Positions 1-12,328 of a DNA stretch of 64,000 nucleotides are shown one piece after another. Below the pieces are notes generated by a model that saw only the letters and a program-made list of their open reading frames with translations, did no database searches and had not been told where the DNA came from. This DNA is from Harmonia axyridis (lineage: Eukaryota; Arthropoda; Insecta; Coleoptera; Coccinellidae): positions 36,763,506-36,827,505 of the forward strand of contig NC_059505.1 in the NCBI RefSeq assembly GCF_914767665.1, written 5' to 3'. Made by a program: the position numbers and the translations under genes. How positions within the stretch are numbered: position 1 is the stretch's first letter; the number at the start of each line of letters is the position of its first letter.

Positions 1-239
1 ATAACTTTTTTATAATTAGTATAACCGAAGCTGTAGTCGGTAAAAGTTAGTCAGTTTGATATTTAAAAAAAAAATATGTAATATACGTAATTATATTACT
101 TTATCACCTTATTATGACGCTTATGAATATTTTTATTCACAATGTAATAATGTTTTCATAGTTCACTATACAATAATAAAGATGTATTAAATATGGTGTT
201 CTATTATCAAATCGAATCTCCTAATATCAAGCTATATAG

Positions 240-760
240 TGTGTTTCTAAATTGGAGATACAAAGGAAAAGGAATTCTTGGGTGATTTTAAGAATAAAAT
301 GTCCTATAAACATTGGTCCAAAAACGCCTTGTTTTTGAGATACAGGGTGTTTCTTGTAATCCAACTTTAATGTGATAATATACCACTTTATAGAATCTTT
401 ATAAATCTTTGCTACATATTGGGAAAATAAGCTTCAAAACTAATAATTCATTTATTCATCACAACTTACTGATTACTGATTAGATTTTTATGATAATTCG
501 TATTGTTTGAAATTTTTTCTCGAAATCGGTAGCAGATACGACAAAACTACAATACATCAAAAAGTTGAGTGTTAGAGAACCGTTTTTTTTTGCATTTTTT
601 TAAACTACCAGTGGACCACCAAAAAATGAGAACTGTTCCAAAAAATATATCACCCTATAGATTTGCAATCGAAATAGGCATATTCCATATGCCATTCCAT
701 ATTTCAGTTGAATATCTTGTGTTTCGCAGATGCTATGAGAAAAAAAATTGGTGAATTCAA
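240..760. repeat. Dispersed repeat, copy A (partner at 36.5-37.2 kb)
   Basis: This stretch aligns by eye with 36497-37190 in the same orientation. Shared blocks include 'taaattggagatacaaag', 'cctataaacat', 'agggtgtttctt' and 'aaactaccagtgg'. The copies are diverged and carry several indels. No terminal repeats and no convincing coding frame were found, so the class is unknown. The remainder of 1-1373 holds no gene that I can support. Confidence 0.6.
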
Positions 761-1373
761 TTCGTTCTTATTTTTTCGAATAGTGTATGAAACCATGATT
801 TGAAATGAACGAACTCACATATATAAAATCAACTGCATTTTTGGAGTAATCCCTAAATGAAATGCTCCATGTCATTTTCTCTGTCCTAATTTCGGTAAAA
901 TGAAGATATCATATTTTCTTGAAGGATGCATATCTTGAAGGATGCATAAAAGGAGATAAATTGCTTGAGACCTAAACCCAGAGGAAGATAATGTCTTGTT
1001 GAACGTTATCTCGGAAATATTCAGTTGTGTGGGCGTCCTCCTGGATTTAAATGAAAACAATGCATTCCTCCTGTTGAATCAGACTTTGGGTTCAGAAGAT
1101 ATGAAAGAAATTCTAAAAAAACAGTGATGTGATGTCAGAATTGTTTGCCAATTTACACTCTCAACCCCCCCTTAAAATTTCACGTAGCTCTTCGTTCAAA
1201 AAACTGGTTATGTTTAACAGATCGATCACCCATTCCAATACTGACCCTACTCAACACTTGCTTTAAAAGAGAACGGAACCTCAGAATTTTTAGATTTGTA
1301 AAATTTTCAAGTAATCTATAGAATAACTTCATCCATGAAGATAAATTAAAAATTCATTTGATTCGGTTCATGT

Positions 1374-1945
1374 CATAGAGTAATAAACATAGATAGAGTA
1401 AGTATACGCAATTTTCACATGTCCTCAACATGGTTAGGTAACGTTGTCGGATTGTGATATATTTTCAAATCCACAATTTTATCATACTATATCGTTATGA
1501 ATGTATATTATATTGAATGAAATATGATTAAATACATATGCAAATTTGAAATACGATATTTTTCCTAATTGTCGAATTTAAAATAAGCAGAATATTTATT
1601 ATTATCTGTATCTACCTGCTGAAATCCAAGGTTTGGCAACTTTTGCTCTCCTAGTGTCATCGGTTGTTTCACGTCTTTTGGCGCGCTTGAAGTTTGTTTT
1701 CTGAATTTCTGATATATTTAGGTATTTATTTCAATATATTTTGAGTTAATATGAAACATTGATTCACTATGGGACATAAGAAGTGCGTTTTTTGTGGAGA
1801 AAATTGCGAATTCAGTGAAATATCGTATCACGTATGTTTCCATTTCCGCGCGCTTCATGTCAAATTTGATAGTTCATGTTGGGGACAAAATTTGCTTACT
1901 GGAAATGACATATGCTCCTTTTATCTATGTTTATTATACTCTGAA
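1374..1945 (+). mobile_element. P-like MITE, copy 1
   Basis: A 572-bp element starting CATAGAGTAATAAACATAG and ending with the inverted counterpart (TATACTCTGAA). It is flanked by gttcatgt (1366-1373) and gttcaagt (1946-1953), an 8-bp target duplication with one mismatch. Inside, at 1769, is a short frame beginning MGHKKCVFCGE and ending EISYH, resembling the start of a THAP zinc finger. Four related copies are in the window. Membership of the P superfamily is inferred from the 8-bp duplication and the THAP-like start. hAT elements also make 8-bp duplications, so that remains an alternative. Confidence 0.75.
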
Positions 1946-2815
1946 GTTCAAGTTAATCTATGAAATCAAACTCGTAGATGTATGTAATATTATATATTTT
2001 ATATATATTTGTGAGTTACATATTTTAAATGTGAATAAGTGTCTATCTCAGAAATAGTTCAATCAGATGGTGGAGACATTCGCATGATGAAAGCAGCTAA
2101 AGAATATAAAGCTCGGAAAATCTGCAAAAAAAAACACTGTAAAAATAGCAACAAATTCCTTATGAAGATCTATGTGCTTAATTACAAGGTTAGTTTCTTG
2201 TCTAATATTGAAGCGAATATTTGGATTTATCGAAATGAAACTCACCCTTACGAAAACTAGAAAATTGACCTCAAGCAAATCTGTGCTCAATGCGATGGGT
2301 TTCTGTGATTTCCTTAGAAATATAGAATATGTTTTAATATTCTTCTTGTTCATATAATACCATGGCAGCTGACCAAGATTATACCATATAAGCTCTGACT
2401 AAAAAAATTATAACCAATTCAATTTTAAAAGACTAATTGATTTAACTTGCATATTTCAAAACCCTTTCTGGTTCATAATCAGCAATAACAAATCATTAGA
2501 ATCAAGAAGAAGGAACAATTTTTCGAGTTCGACATTTTCTAATAATTTAGAATTATAAAATTGAAAAAAGTATGTCTTTTTCAGTCTTTTCATCGTATAC
2601 CTACTAATTGCAATAAGAGATTCGATTTCGAATAGTCCGCTATCTGAGCAGCTGTCACTCTTGAAGCTGTCATCTTTTGACAAGTCTAAAAATGGAATGA
2701 TACACGCTTTTTGCAGTTCGCAAAACTTGATCACTTTTGGGTCGGTGTGAAGTACCTTCTCTGCCCGGTTAAAGTGGAATTGGTGGAAAATCACAAATTA
2801 GTGATATGAAGAATC

Positions 2816-3260
2816 GAAACTGTGTGCGTCGCTCAAGAACAATTGTGTATATTGCTGCTGTGTCTCGTAATGTTGACGAAAATATCGGTTTGTCGATTCG
2901 TCGTGGGAATAAGGCATTCTAAAAAACATTACACCGTATGTTGCATAAAGACTTACGTCTTGAGGCTTTTAAAGTTCAGTTAATGCAGGAACTAAAACCG
3001 GTCGATCACCAGCAACGTCGAATCTTCGATGATTCGAAATTCATCAAAATGATTTTCATCGAAAAATCAATGATGGGCCCCATTTTCACAGCAGAATTGT
3101 CACGTTTGGTGCTCGGAAAATCCAAGCAATGAAACAATCGCATTTTTGCAAGAAAAGTTTCCTAGCCGTGTTATTTCTCGAAGAGGTAACCACCATCGGC
3201 CATCGAGCATTTGTGATTTGATACCTTTAGACTTTTATCTTTATCTGTGCCAAAGCGTCA
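2816..3260 (+). pseudogene. Tc1/mariner transposase fragment
   Basis: The reading frame around 2870-3130 gives RNVDENIGLSIRRGN, then a stop, then LHKDLRLEAFKVQLMQELKP and VDHQQRRIF. This is the linker between helix-turn-helix and catalytic domain in a common insect mariner/Tc1 family. The same family is on the minus strand at 13.1-13.9 kb. A stop codon interrupts the frame, and the catalytic core is scrambled or lost. It is a dead fragment with no terminal repeats recognised. Confidence 0.65.
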
Positions 3261-3770
3261 CAATCAATTCAAAACCTTAAAAATGGAATAAAGAATATTC
3301 CTGCTGTCACTTATATAGGAGGAATTTCCTATAGAAATCGCCAAATTTCTGTTGTTTATCTTGGTAAATTTCTTTGAGTGTATGCATATGTGTTAGATGC
3401 CTTAAATATGATAATATGCCGAAGGTTCTCAATTAGAAGTAATGAATTTCAAATCAATTTTGCTTGGTTCTTGATAATACTTACATGATCCTTCAAAATT
3501 TGGCCAATTGTGATGTATAAACTACCAGAAATCAAACAACATATACCATACAAATTAGCCCCTATAAAAACAATGTACGCTTCATCAATGTATGCCTAAA
3601 AAAAATTTTCCTAGTAGTGAACCAATAAAGTCTCATGGAAATGGGAAAAATATTGAGAAGGTTTGGAAATCATAGATATCATTTCAAATATAGTTGTATT
3701 TTTTATGTTTTCATTTTTTATGTCATGTTTGACGATATCTTTTGAAACCTAAACTAACGATTAAAAATAC

Positions 3771-4343
3771 CTCAGAGTAATAAACATAGATAGAGGGAGC
3801 ATATGTCATTATCAGTAAGCAAATTTTGTCCCCCACAAGAACTATCAAATTTGACATGGAGCGCGCGGTAATGAAAACATATCAATGATATTTCACTCAA
3901 TCCGCGAGTTTCTCCAAAAAGAACACACTTCTTATGTCCCATTGTAAATCAACGTTAAATATCAACTCAAAATATATTGAGATGAATACTTAAATATATC
4001 AGAAATTCAGAAAACAAACTTCAAGCGCGCCAAATGACGTGAAACAACCGATGACACTAGGAGAGCAAAAGTTGCCAAACTTCGGATTTCAGCAGGTAGA
4101 TACAGAAAATAATAAATATTCTGCTTATTATAAACTCGACAATTAGGAAAGATATCGGATTCCAATTATTCAAATTTGCATATTTAATCGGGAATCAAAT
4201 AAATCTATTTCATTCAATATAATATACATTCATGATGATATAGTAAAATTGTGGATTTGAAAATATATCACAATCTGACAACGTAATCTAACCATGTTGG
4301 GGACATGTAAAAAGTGCGTATACTCCCTTCTATCCACTCTATG
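3771..4343 (-). mobile_element. P-like MITE, copy 2 (reversed)
   Basis: Same family as copy 1 in opposite orientation, 573 bp. Its ends are ctcagagtaataaac (left) and ccactctatg (right). Flanks are aaaaatac (3763-3770) and gaaaatat (4344-4351), a 6 of 8 match, consistent with an aged 8-bp target duplication. The THAP-like frame starts at 3942 on the minus strand, but its second cysteine is phenylalanine (KKCVLFGE) and it diverges sooner. Confidence 0.72.
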
Positions 4344-4955
4344 GAAAATATCAACCAGATACATCGTTTTATGATGTTATGATCGTCTATGCCTCTTGGT
4401 CACTTTGTTCACTAATTTCTGGTTGGACCATAGATTACAAACTAAAATCAACGATCGATTAAAATTTTGTTCAACCCGAATTCGGTGGAATGAAAAGTGA
4501 AAATCCTTTTTTCCCTCTAGTTGGGAAAGTCGAAAGAAAAATATTTCGTTGTCATAAATCCAATTAAAACATCAAGGAATAAAGTGATTATACGCTGCTT
4601 TCGAACTGCTTGTCGTGTCCAAGAGCTCCACTGAAGGATGAGTGAGTTTATCTTTCTACTTCAAATAATATTTCTCACATATTCAATGGCTGAAATAGGA
4701 GATTGACGTTCTGAAAGTATTTTAAAAATTCTCTCTCTTAGGCATTTTCTGGATAAAATAAAACGTTCGGAGTGGTTCGAGTACTTACATTGAAAGCGCG
4801 AGATACTAGCCTCAATATCGTCTCTTTTCAACGTGCATATACGGGTGCAATTCAGAAAGTAAGTTAACTGAATTTTTTTTAGCATCGTTTATTTTTCACA
4901 ATAATCACACTTCTTCAGGTTGTCATACGTCATCATTTTTCGAATACAAGGGGAT

Positions 4956-5544
4956 CATAGAGTAATAAACATAGATAGATGGAGTATACGCAATTTTGAC
5001 ATGTCCCCAACATGGTTAGATTACGTTGTCGGATTGTGATATATTTTCAAATCCACAATTTTAGTATATCGTCATGAATGTGTATTATATTGAATGAAAT
5101 ATATTTATTTGAGTGATTCCCGATTAAATATGCAAATTTGAATATTTGGAATTCGATATTTTTCCTAATTGTCGAGTTTATAATAAGCAGAATATTTTTC
5201 AGTTTCTGTATCTACTTGCTGAAATCCAAGGTTTGGCACTTTTGCTCTCCTAGTGTCATCGGTTGTTTCACGTCTTTTGGCGCGCTTGAAGTTTGTTTTC
5301 TGAATTTCTGATATATTTAGGTATTTATTTCAATATATTTCGAGATAATATGAAACATTGGTTCACTATGGGGCATAAGAAGTGTGTTTTTTGTGGAGAA
5401 AATTGTGAATTCAGTGAAATATCGTATCACTGATATGTTTCCATTTCCGCGCGCTTCATGTCAAATTTGATAGTTCATGTTGGGGACAAAATTTGCTTAC
5501 TGAAAATGATATATGCTCTCTCTATCTATGTTTATTACTCTGAG
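4956..5544 (+). mobile_element. P-like MITE, copy 3
   Basis: Same family, 589 bp, starting CATAGAGTAATAAACATAG and ending TTATTACTCTGAG. Flanks are aaggggat (4948-4955) and agggagat (5545-5552), matching at 6 of 8 positions. The conserved short frame starts at 5368 with MGHKKCVFCGE and stops right after EISYH. The gap between copies 2 and 3 (4352-4947) holds no gene that I can support. Confidence 0.75.
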
Positions 5545-6653
5545 AGGGAGATCCATGTTTTAAAAACATATGTCTAACAAATTTTTCTTCCGAATCATTT
5601 AGCAATATGAATCGTTTATCTACTGCTGAACGTGTCAAAAATGTAAAAATTTATTACAAAATAATTTTTCTCTAATTCTGTGGTTATTCCGTTCATTCTT
5701 CCACATCTTGTAGAACAAAATCGTGCGAGAATATATCAGAAACGCACAGTTTTCATGGTTATATTTTATTATTCTATGTTGGCACTCCGAACTTTCCGCT
5801 ACGGCTTTATCTGTCAATTCATCAAATTGCCTTAAAGAAATCAGTTCTGCCAACCAACATTTTTCAATACAAAAATCACTAAATTATATTTATGGAAATA
5901 TTTCATTAATTTCAATGAAAATGCAATGAATTAGAGAAAATAATGTATAATACTCGTACTGAAGGCTCATTCTACCACTCGTTCATTCCAAAACTCGCCA
6001 CTTCGTGGCTCGTTTTTGAATTTTGAACTCGTGGAAGAATATCAATGCCTTCTGCACTTGTATTATAAATAACTATTCTGTAGCAAGTACGATTCGTGCT
6101 TCATCTCGGATACCTAACTCATGAAAAATATAATTCTTACCATCAGGATTACCATCATCAACGACACACCCATTAGAATAGATCCCAAAAAAAATAGAAT
6201 TATGTAAGCGTAGACAATGTTTGCTGCAAGAATTGAATCACTGAAAATGAAGATGAAAGTGAGAAAAAAAAACTGTAAAAGAAGATCTTTGAATCTGAAG
6301 TTATCTGTAAAACAAATCAACGAAAGTTTATGCAACATTGAGATTAGTTCAATTGAAAGATATTAAAGAAATTTCTTCAAAAAGTTTTATATTCCACATT
6401 ACCCTGAAATTTTTCTCAATATACAGGGTGAGTTTAAAGGTTATATATCAGATTTAAACATAGATTACACTCAATAGCAACAAATCTCGTCTTTTTGGGT
6501 GAAAAGCTAAGAATTTTCCAAATTGTGGAACATATTTTGACATCCGACACATAAAAAGAGTGGAAAACATCAACTTAGAGAAACTATGTTTTCAGAGAAC
6601 CTCATAATTCAAGAGATTGTCTTATTGAGTTCCATTTTTTCGTTGGTCTAACC

Positions 6654-7214
6654 AATAGAGTAATAAACATAGATAGAGGGAGTGTACGCAATTTTTACAT
6701 GTCCCCAACATGTTTAGATTACCTTGTCGGATTGTGATATATTTTCAAATCCATAATTTCACTATATCGTTATGAATGTTTATTATATTGAATGAAATAA
6801 ATTTATTTGTGTGACTCCCGATTAAATATGTGAATTTGAGTATTTGGAATTTTCCTAATTGTCGAATTTATAATAAGCAGAATATTTATTATTTTCTGTA
6901 TCTACCTGCTGAAATCCAAGGTTTGGCAAATTTTGCTCTCCTAGTGTCATAGGTTGTTTCACGTTGTTTTGGCACGCTTGAAGTTTGTTTTCTGAATTTC
7001 TGATGTATTCAGGTACTCATCTCATTATATTTTGTGTTAATATGAAACGTTGATTCACTATGGGAAATAAGAAGTGCGTTCTTTGTGGAGAAACAGGCGA
7101 TTTGAGTGAAATATCGTATCACTGATATGTTTTCATTTCCGCGCGCTTCATGTCAAATTTGATAGTTCATGTTGGGGACGAAATTTGCCTCCTTTCTTTG
7201 TTTATTACTCTGAG
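6654..7214 (+). mobile_element. P-like MITE, copy 4 (in odorant receptor intron)
   Basis: 561 bp, starting AATAGAGTAATAAACATAG and ending TTATTACTCTGAG. It is flanked by gtctaacc (6646-6653) and gtttaacc (7215-7222), an 8-bp duplication with one mismatch. The short frame starts at 7060 (MGNKKCVLCGETGDLSEISYH then stop). The insertion falls inside the receptor intron, with the right-hand duplication overlapping positions +4 onward of the 5' splice site of exon 3. Confidence 0.78.
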
Positions 7215-8070
7215 GTTTAACCTACCTTATTGCTTGGTCATGCAACAAAACGCATATCTTCAACTTCTGCTCAACAAGTTTCTGGTACAACTCCGAATCA
7301 TACCGTTTGTCCTCGGGTATTTGGCTACTGCAGATACTTTTAACAAACTTATTGATTAACATAATTCGAAAAACACCAGATGTGCCAAAGTAAATCATAG
7401 CAGTTGGGCTTGAAACCATAACAGTAGCAGATATGAAGTCAACAACATACAATAATACAATTTTGGACCAGTAATATCCAGGGAGTTCATTGATGATCCA
7501 AACTCTGGAATAGGACTTGTCGTTGAAATATTCGAAGGAGTAGGCGAGAAAAAAGAAAGAAAGCAAGGCAAGTCCGTAGTTCATCAGGACAAGGCAAATT
7601 GGAATTTTTGATAACATTTCGACTTTTTTATTGAGCTCTTCATCCATGATTTCGTAGGGTATTCTTATTCTTTCGTGCCAAGTGAACATTCCTTTTAGTA
7701 TTTCCTGCTTCTCCAGCATCAGCCACAGGTTTATTAGCATCTGAAAATCCCCAGGAGTAATTTCATATACTCGATTTTTTTTCTTTTTCAATTATTCAAT
7801 TTCATTTCAGGGTGGGAATTCTTATTACTTTTTTAATATGTAATGCGCTTCAATTCCCACATGTAACCTTCCACAATCAGAAAGCCAATCATTCTCATTT
7901 TCGATATTTTTCTCAAAAAAAAGATAAAAAATACCCCGCCAAGTGTATAACAATACAGAGTTTCAAGTATGGAACGCCTCATTTATCTCGGAAACGTATC
8001 GCAAGATTATTATAGATCTTGGTGTGAAAGAATATTGTGATATTGCCAATATTATGGTGGTAACAGACGT

Positions 8071-9326
8071 ATTGAAAAGTACCCGGTCTACCATAGTAAA
8101 ACAAATTGTTTTGGCAAAATTCGATTTTATTATTCAACAAAGTTGCCTTCAAGGGCGATACAGCGATTAAAGCGATCTTCCAACTTTTCGATACCATTTT
8201 TGTAGTGCGATTTGTCTTTCGCTTCAAAATAGACCTCAGTTTGGCGATTACTTCTTCATTGGCGCTAAATTTCTTTCCAGCGAGCATTTTTTTGAGGTCT
8301 GAGAACAAGAAAAAGTCGCTGGGGGCCAGATCTGGCGAATACGGTGGATGCAGAAGCAATTCGAAGCCCAATTCATGCAATTTTACCATTGTTTTCATTG
8401 ATTTGTGACACGGCGCATTGTCTTGATGAAACAGCACCGTTTTTTCTTCAAATGGGGTCGTTTTTTAACGATTTCATTCTTCAAACGATCCTATAACGCT
8501 ATATAATAATCGCTGTTGATGATCTGGCTCTTTTAGAGGTAATCAACGAATATTATACCTTGAGCATCCCAGAATACTGATGCCCTAACATTGCCAGCTG
8601 ACTGTGTGTGTTTTTCCTCGCTTTGGATTCGGTTCATCGTGTGCAGTCCGCTTAGCTGTCGATTGGACTCCGGAGTGAAATGATGGAGCCATATTCCATC
8701 CATTGTCACATATCAACGCAAAAATTCATGTTTATTGCACTTGAATAGCTTCAAACACTGCTCAGAATCATCAACACGTTGTTGCTTCTGATCGATTGTG
8801 AGCTCGCGCGGCACCCATTTTGCACACAGCTTTCTCATGTAAAAATATTCTTGAACGATATGATGTACGCGTTCAGATGATATCTTCACAATTTCTGCTA
8901 TCTCGACCAACTTCACTTTACGGTCATTCAAAATTATTTTGTGAACTTTTTTGAGTTTTTCGGTGACAGTCTCTTTTGGACGTCCACTGCGTTCGCCGTC
9001 TTCGGTGCTCATTTCACCACGTTTAAACTCAGCATACCTATCAATGATGGTTGATTTTCCTGGTGCAGACCCCGGAAACTCTTCATCAAGCCAAGATTTT
9101 GCTTCAACTGTATTTTTTCCTTTTCAAAAGCAATATTTTATCAGCACACGAAACTCTTTTTTCAAATAACAAAAGTAGCTACACTCACAACGCAATATCT
9201 CACAAACTAATGGTCGGACTGCTGTCAAATTTTGACACGTATCGCTTGAAGGTTGGTACTAACGAAAAATCATATGGATTCAATACTAGCACCGCCATCT
9301 GTGCATCAGACCGGGTACTTTTCAAT
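8071..9326 (-). mobile_element. mariner element with broken transposase
   Basis: Terminal inverted repeats attgaaaagtacccggtct (8071-8089) and its reverse complement (9308-9326) match over 19 bp and bound about 1.26 kb. The outermost TTAGG-type end is clear only on the right. On the minus strand the transposase is in at least two pieces: an N-terminal part at 8713-9012 (VKLVEIAEIVKISSERVHHI) and a catalytic part at about 8150-8437 (LFHQDNAPCHKSMKT, HPPYSPDLAPSDFFLF). The frame is disrupted between them, so it is inactive. It lies in the odorant-receptor intron. A related copy is at 27.57 kb. Confidence 0.85.
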
Positions 9327-9917
9327 TGTCCTAATATTAGCAGAGCATTTTTTTCTTTCGACCTTTTTTAAGAATATACTCACAAATACTTCTAGTCCCC
9401 ATGCTGGTCCAAATTTCATAACAAACTTAGGATCCAAAGTTACAAGGGACTTGTAAAGCGTCAAAGTCAGTGAACAAATATGAAAAAGGTTCGCTATCAC
9501 AAGGAATGGTCTTGCTAATCTAAGATTGAGAAGTCCATAAGTCATATGTATAAATATCTTGAGGTAATCTTTCGGGTTTTCTTTGATCTCTGAAATGTAG
9601 AAAAGTCGTGAAAATTTCAATCCTCTTGAAATGTTTAAGTATTCAATGGGTTTTATTTATTCTAGAAGAGATAACTTTTAGATTTTAGTGCAGTAAAAAG
9701 GACTGTAAATTTGAGAAAGTAAGTAACACGAACAATCAGTAACTACTCACTTTCAAATCGAGCCATATTTTCATAGATTTCCATTTCCCGGTTTTTCTGA
9801 AAAATCGGCTATTATAAGTGGTCATTCAAGTAAAATACGGAAGTGAAAAATTTAAGAAGAGTATCGAAATAAATGAAGAAATCAGTGACATGAACTCGGG
9901 ACTTTTTGTAGTAGTTT

Positions 9918-10210
9918 TTCAATCTCAAGTCAAGTCATGTATTTATTTATCAAGTACTTGAATCATAACAACTAACAAGCTACTTGATTTTCAGCAGTTT
10001 TATTGTGTAGTGTCTCATCAATAAAAAATGATGAAATGAGAAGCAACCGAACAAAAAACACTTTTATTCAATAAACTTATTGTTTAAAAGAATCGAAAAC
10101 ATCAACTTTTGTAAAATATAAACATAAATTGAATCACTATAAATCATAACAAAATAAAAAAAATTAAGTTTCTTAATATTAAGAAACCTCCAGGATTTCA
10201 ATCGAAATGG
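9918..10210. repeat. hAT-derived fragment, partner of 30.08-30.35 kb
   Basis: This stretch matches part of the hAT element at 30002-30830 in the same orientation. Shared text includes 'tcaatctcaagtcaagtca', 'agcagttttattgtgtagtg' and 'attaagtttcttaatatt'. It lacks the TAGGGATTCA ends seen at 30 kb and has no coding frame, so it is a truncated copy. The following 10211-10718 holds nothing that I recognise. Confidence 0.6.
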
Positions 10211-10718
10211 AAATCTGCATTTGGATGTAGAATGATAATTTCAAGCCTCGTGTAGAATTTCATATTGATCGCACAACCAGAACCATAGAAAACTCAAGAA
10301 GAATCGGAAAAAAATCACCCAATATTTCCTTGACCACGAAAACTACTTAGTTGAGGTTTTAGATGTTTAAATATCAAATAACAATTTCATAGAAAATTTA
10401 AGAAGAATATCGAACAAAAAACAAGTATTTCAGTGAGAACAGATCTAATCGAGTTAATTTTCTACTGATAGAGTTTTCAGAATCATTAAAAATTCAAGAA
10501 AATTATCGAAGAAAATTGAGAAAGGAAAAAAAAAATTGAGTCAATCCTGGAGCTTTTGAGCACTCGTTTATTCATTCCTTGGAGACCAAATATATACCAG
10601 GTCTGTGCAATGTAGGTAAATAATCTAAATGAAAGATGATGCTCAGATTTTGGGTACATAGGACAGTTCTGCCAACTTGACAACTCCTTTTGAGCGGATT
10701 TTTCAATTAATTGATTTA

Positions 10719-11752
10719 TTACTGTCTAGAAAAAAAGTATTGGAGCGTTGGTTTGAAATTTCTATGTGATTCGATCATGTTCAATGCCAATTGAAGATCC
10801 AGATAGAGAAACGTGAAACTGAATACGTTCGATCCTTTTAACATCAAGATGCTATTAAGAATAGATGCAGTTATATCTTCCAAGTAGGATCTAATGTTTA
10901 TTTCAGAGGAAATGTGGTAGCTAAGTACATTGGCTATAGGATTTGTGGAGCGCAATATTTTGTCTAGGGATAATCGATATATCATTTCGATACTGACTGA
11001 ATGAACCTACAAATATAGGTGACATAGGGTAATTAGTATTCATTTGATAGATTCACAAGTTAGTTTCAACACTATGTCATTTGAGTATAACTTTTTTTTT
11101 TAAACAACTTTCTTGAGAAAACCAAAAAAGCATATAAAAATAATAAATGCATACTTAGAAGGTTCTAATTTTCCTTTTAGATATAGCCTATACTAAAAAC
11201 TAAAACATGTATATTTGGATGAAGTCTTTTTATTGAAATTTACAATTTTTAAAGAAATAAATACTGCTTCTTATTGCCATGAATTTGATATCCCTCGAAA
11301 ACTCTGTCCTTCTTGAATCTTCTTGCGTCTTTCCATTTGAATTTGGCGGAAGCTATATGGCTGAATTTTTGGATAACCCATTTTTAAATTACAGTGTTAT
11401 CGAGTTGGTATTTTTTCAGTTATTGAGAAAAAAAATCATATATGTAACTCTTCGAAACCATTGAAGGGAGTTTGCCTATTAACGAACTCTGCCCTAAAGC
11501 TCAAAATTCGATGATTTCAGACAAATATCTGCAATTTTCGGGACATTTGCTTTCCTCTATTTTTTTCAATTTAATTAGTAATAATTTTGAATGATCACGG
11601 TAATTTATATATTTAGCAATTATATTTGAAATAAACTCACCATATCCCAGAATAATCATACAATATGCACCTTCTTCTTTGTAATAAGCAATAAAACAGA
11701 AGACAATGTTAAGAAATATAATCAGATTATCAATGAAAAACAGCAAAATCAA
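10719..11752 (-). pseudogene. Second odorant receptor, partial exons
   Basis: Two minus-strand open stretches look like odorant-receptor exons. 11501-11752 has a hydrophobic stretch (LLFFIDNLIIFLNIVFCF) followed by YINYRDHSKLLLIKLKKIEE, typical of the TM1-TM2 region. 10719-10985 has SYLEDITASILNSILMLKG and FTFLYLDLQLALNMIESH, typical of the TM3-TM4 region where receptors carry LQL-like motifs. No start codon is in frame for the first piece (a stop lies just upstream), and no later exons were found. It may be a degraded tandem relative of the receptor at 5.6-9.8 kb. Family assignment is by pattern only. Confidence 0.45.
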
Positions 11753-12328
11753 TCAACTTTTTGCTACATCTATTATCATTACGAGAATTATATTTGAAGT
11801 TTTTCATTCAATTTCCAACATTTTAATTGAATCTTCACTGCGTTTCCATCCATCGAAATCTGAGAAAAAGTGTAATCAACTGTGAAAAATCGATTTTCCG
11901 TAATGCGATATAAAAACTTCCTATTTCCCGCAGAATAAGCAATTTCATGTCCTAATTTGTTTATTTAAATTAAGTCGTATAATTGAAGAAAATCCTGGGA
12001 AATATCAATAGAATCATAGAAAATTGAAAAATGTGGCTTTCCTCGATAGGGAATTTTGATGACACATTGATCCCGCAGGATTCAATCATTTGTGTTCTCG
12101 TTCATTAAACACACCCACACTTTCTCTATGTTCCTAATCGATTATTTTAATTAAGTTTCGACAGTTGGACACGCTAAGCATTAACGCAATTATCGTCATT
12201 CAACACACATTAGCGTATTCTTTGAAGAAATTGTTTCGCTTATTCTTTTGATCACTTTTGCATCGAAATGTGTTAGGAAAAAAAGAATCAAATTCAACAA
12301 TTCTTTTCACACAGAAGAACATGGAATA

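Larger units (their letters stand above)
5616..9784 (-). pseudogene. Odorant receptor gene, probably broken in last exon
   Basis: A seven-transmembrane insect odorant receptor, an odour-gated channel subunit of sensory neurons, assembled from exons with matching phases. Exon 1 is 9751-9784 (MEIYENMARFE). Exon 2 is 9384-9589 (KENPKDYLKIFIHMTYGLLN). Exon 3 is 7226-7740 (MLINLWLMLEKQ to LLHDQAI). Exon 4 is 6141-6240 (DSILAANIVYAYIILFFLGS). The four give 285 codons. The terminal exon starts near 5846 with ELISLRQFDELTDKAVAES, resembling the family's C-terminal region. It then needs a frameshift and crosses a TGA before an OR-like end at 5616. The expected short exon between 6140 and 5846 was not found. 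Mariner (8071-9326) and MITE copy 4 (6654-7214) sit in its introns. It is probably a pseudogene; assembly error or an unseen splice form is possible. Exons 1-4 are well supported and the last exon moderately. Confidence 0.72.

Noticed and set aside
2456..2794. 112-codon minus-strand open frame with a vaguely BESS-like helix region
   Set aside because: No start context, no splice partners and no conserved motif that I can name. The resemblance is too weak to annotate.
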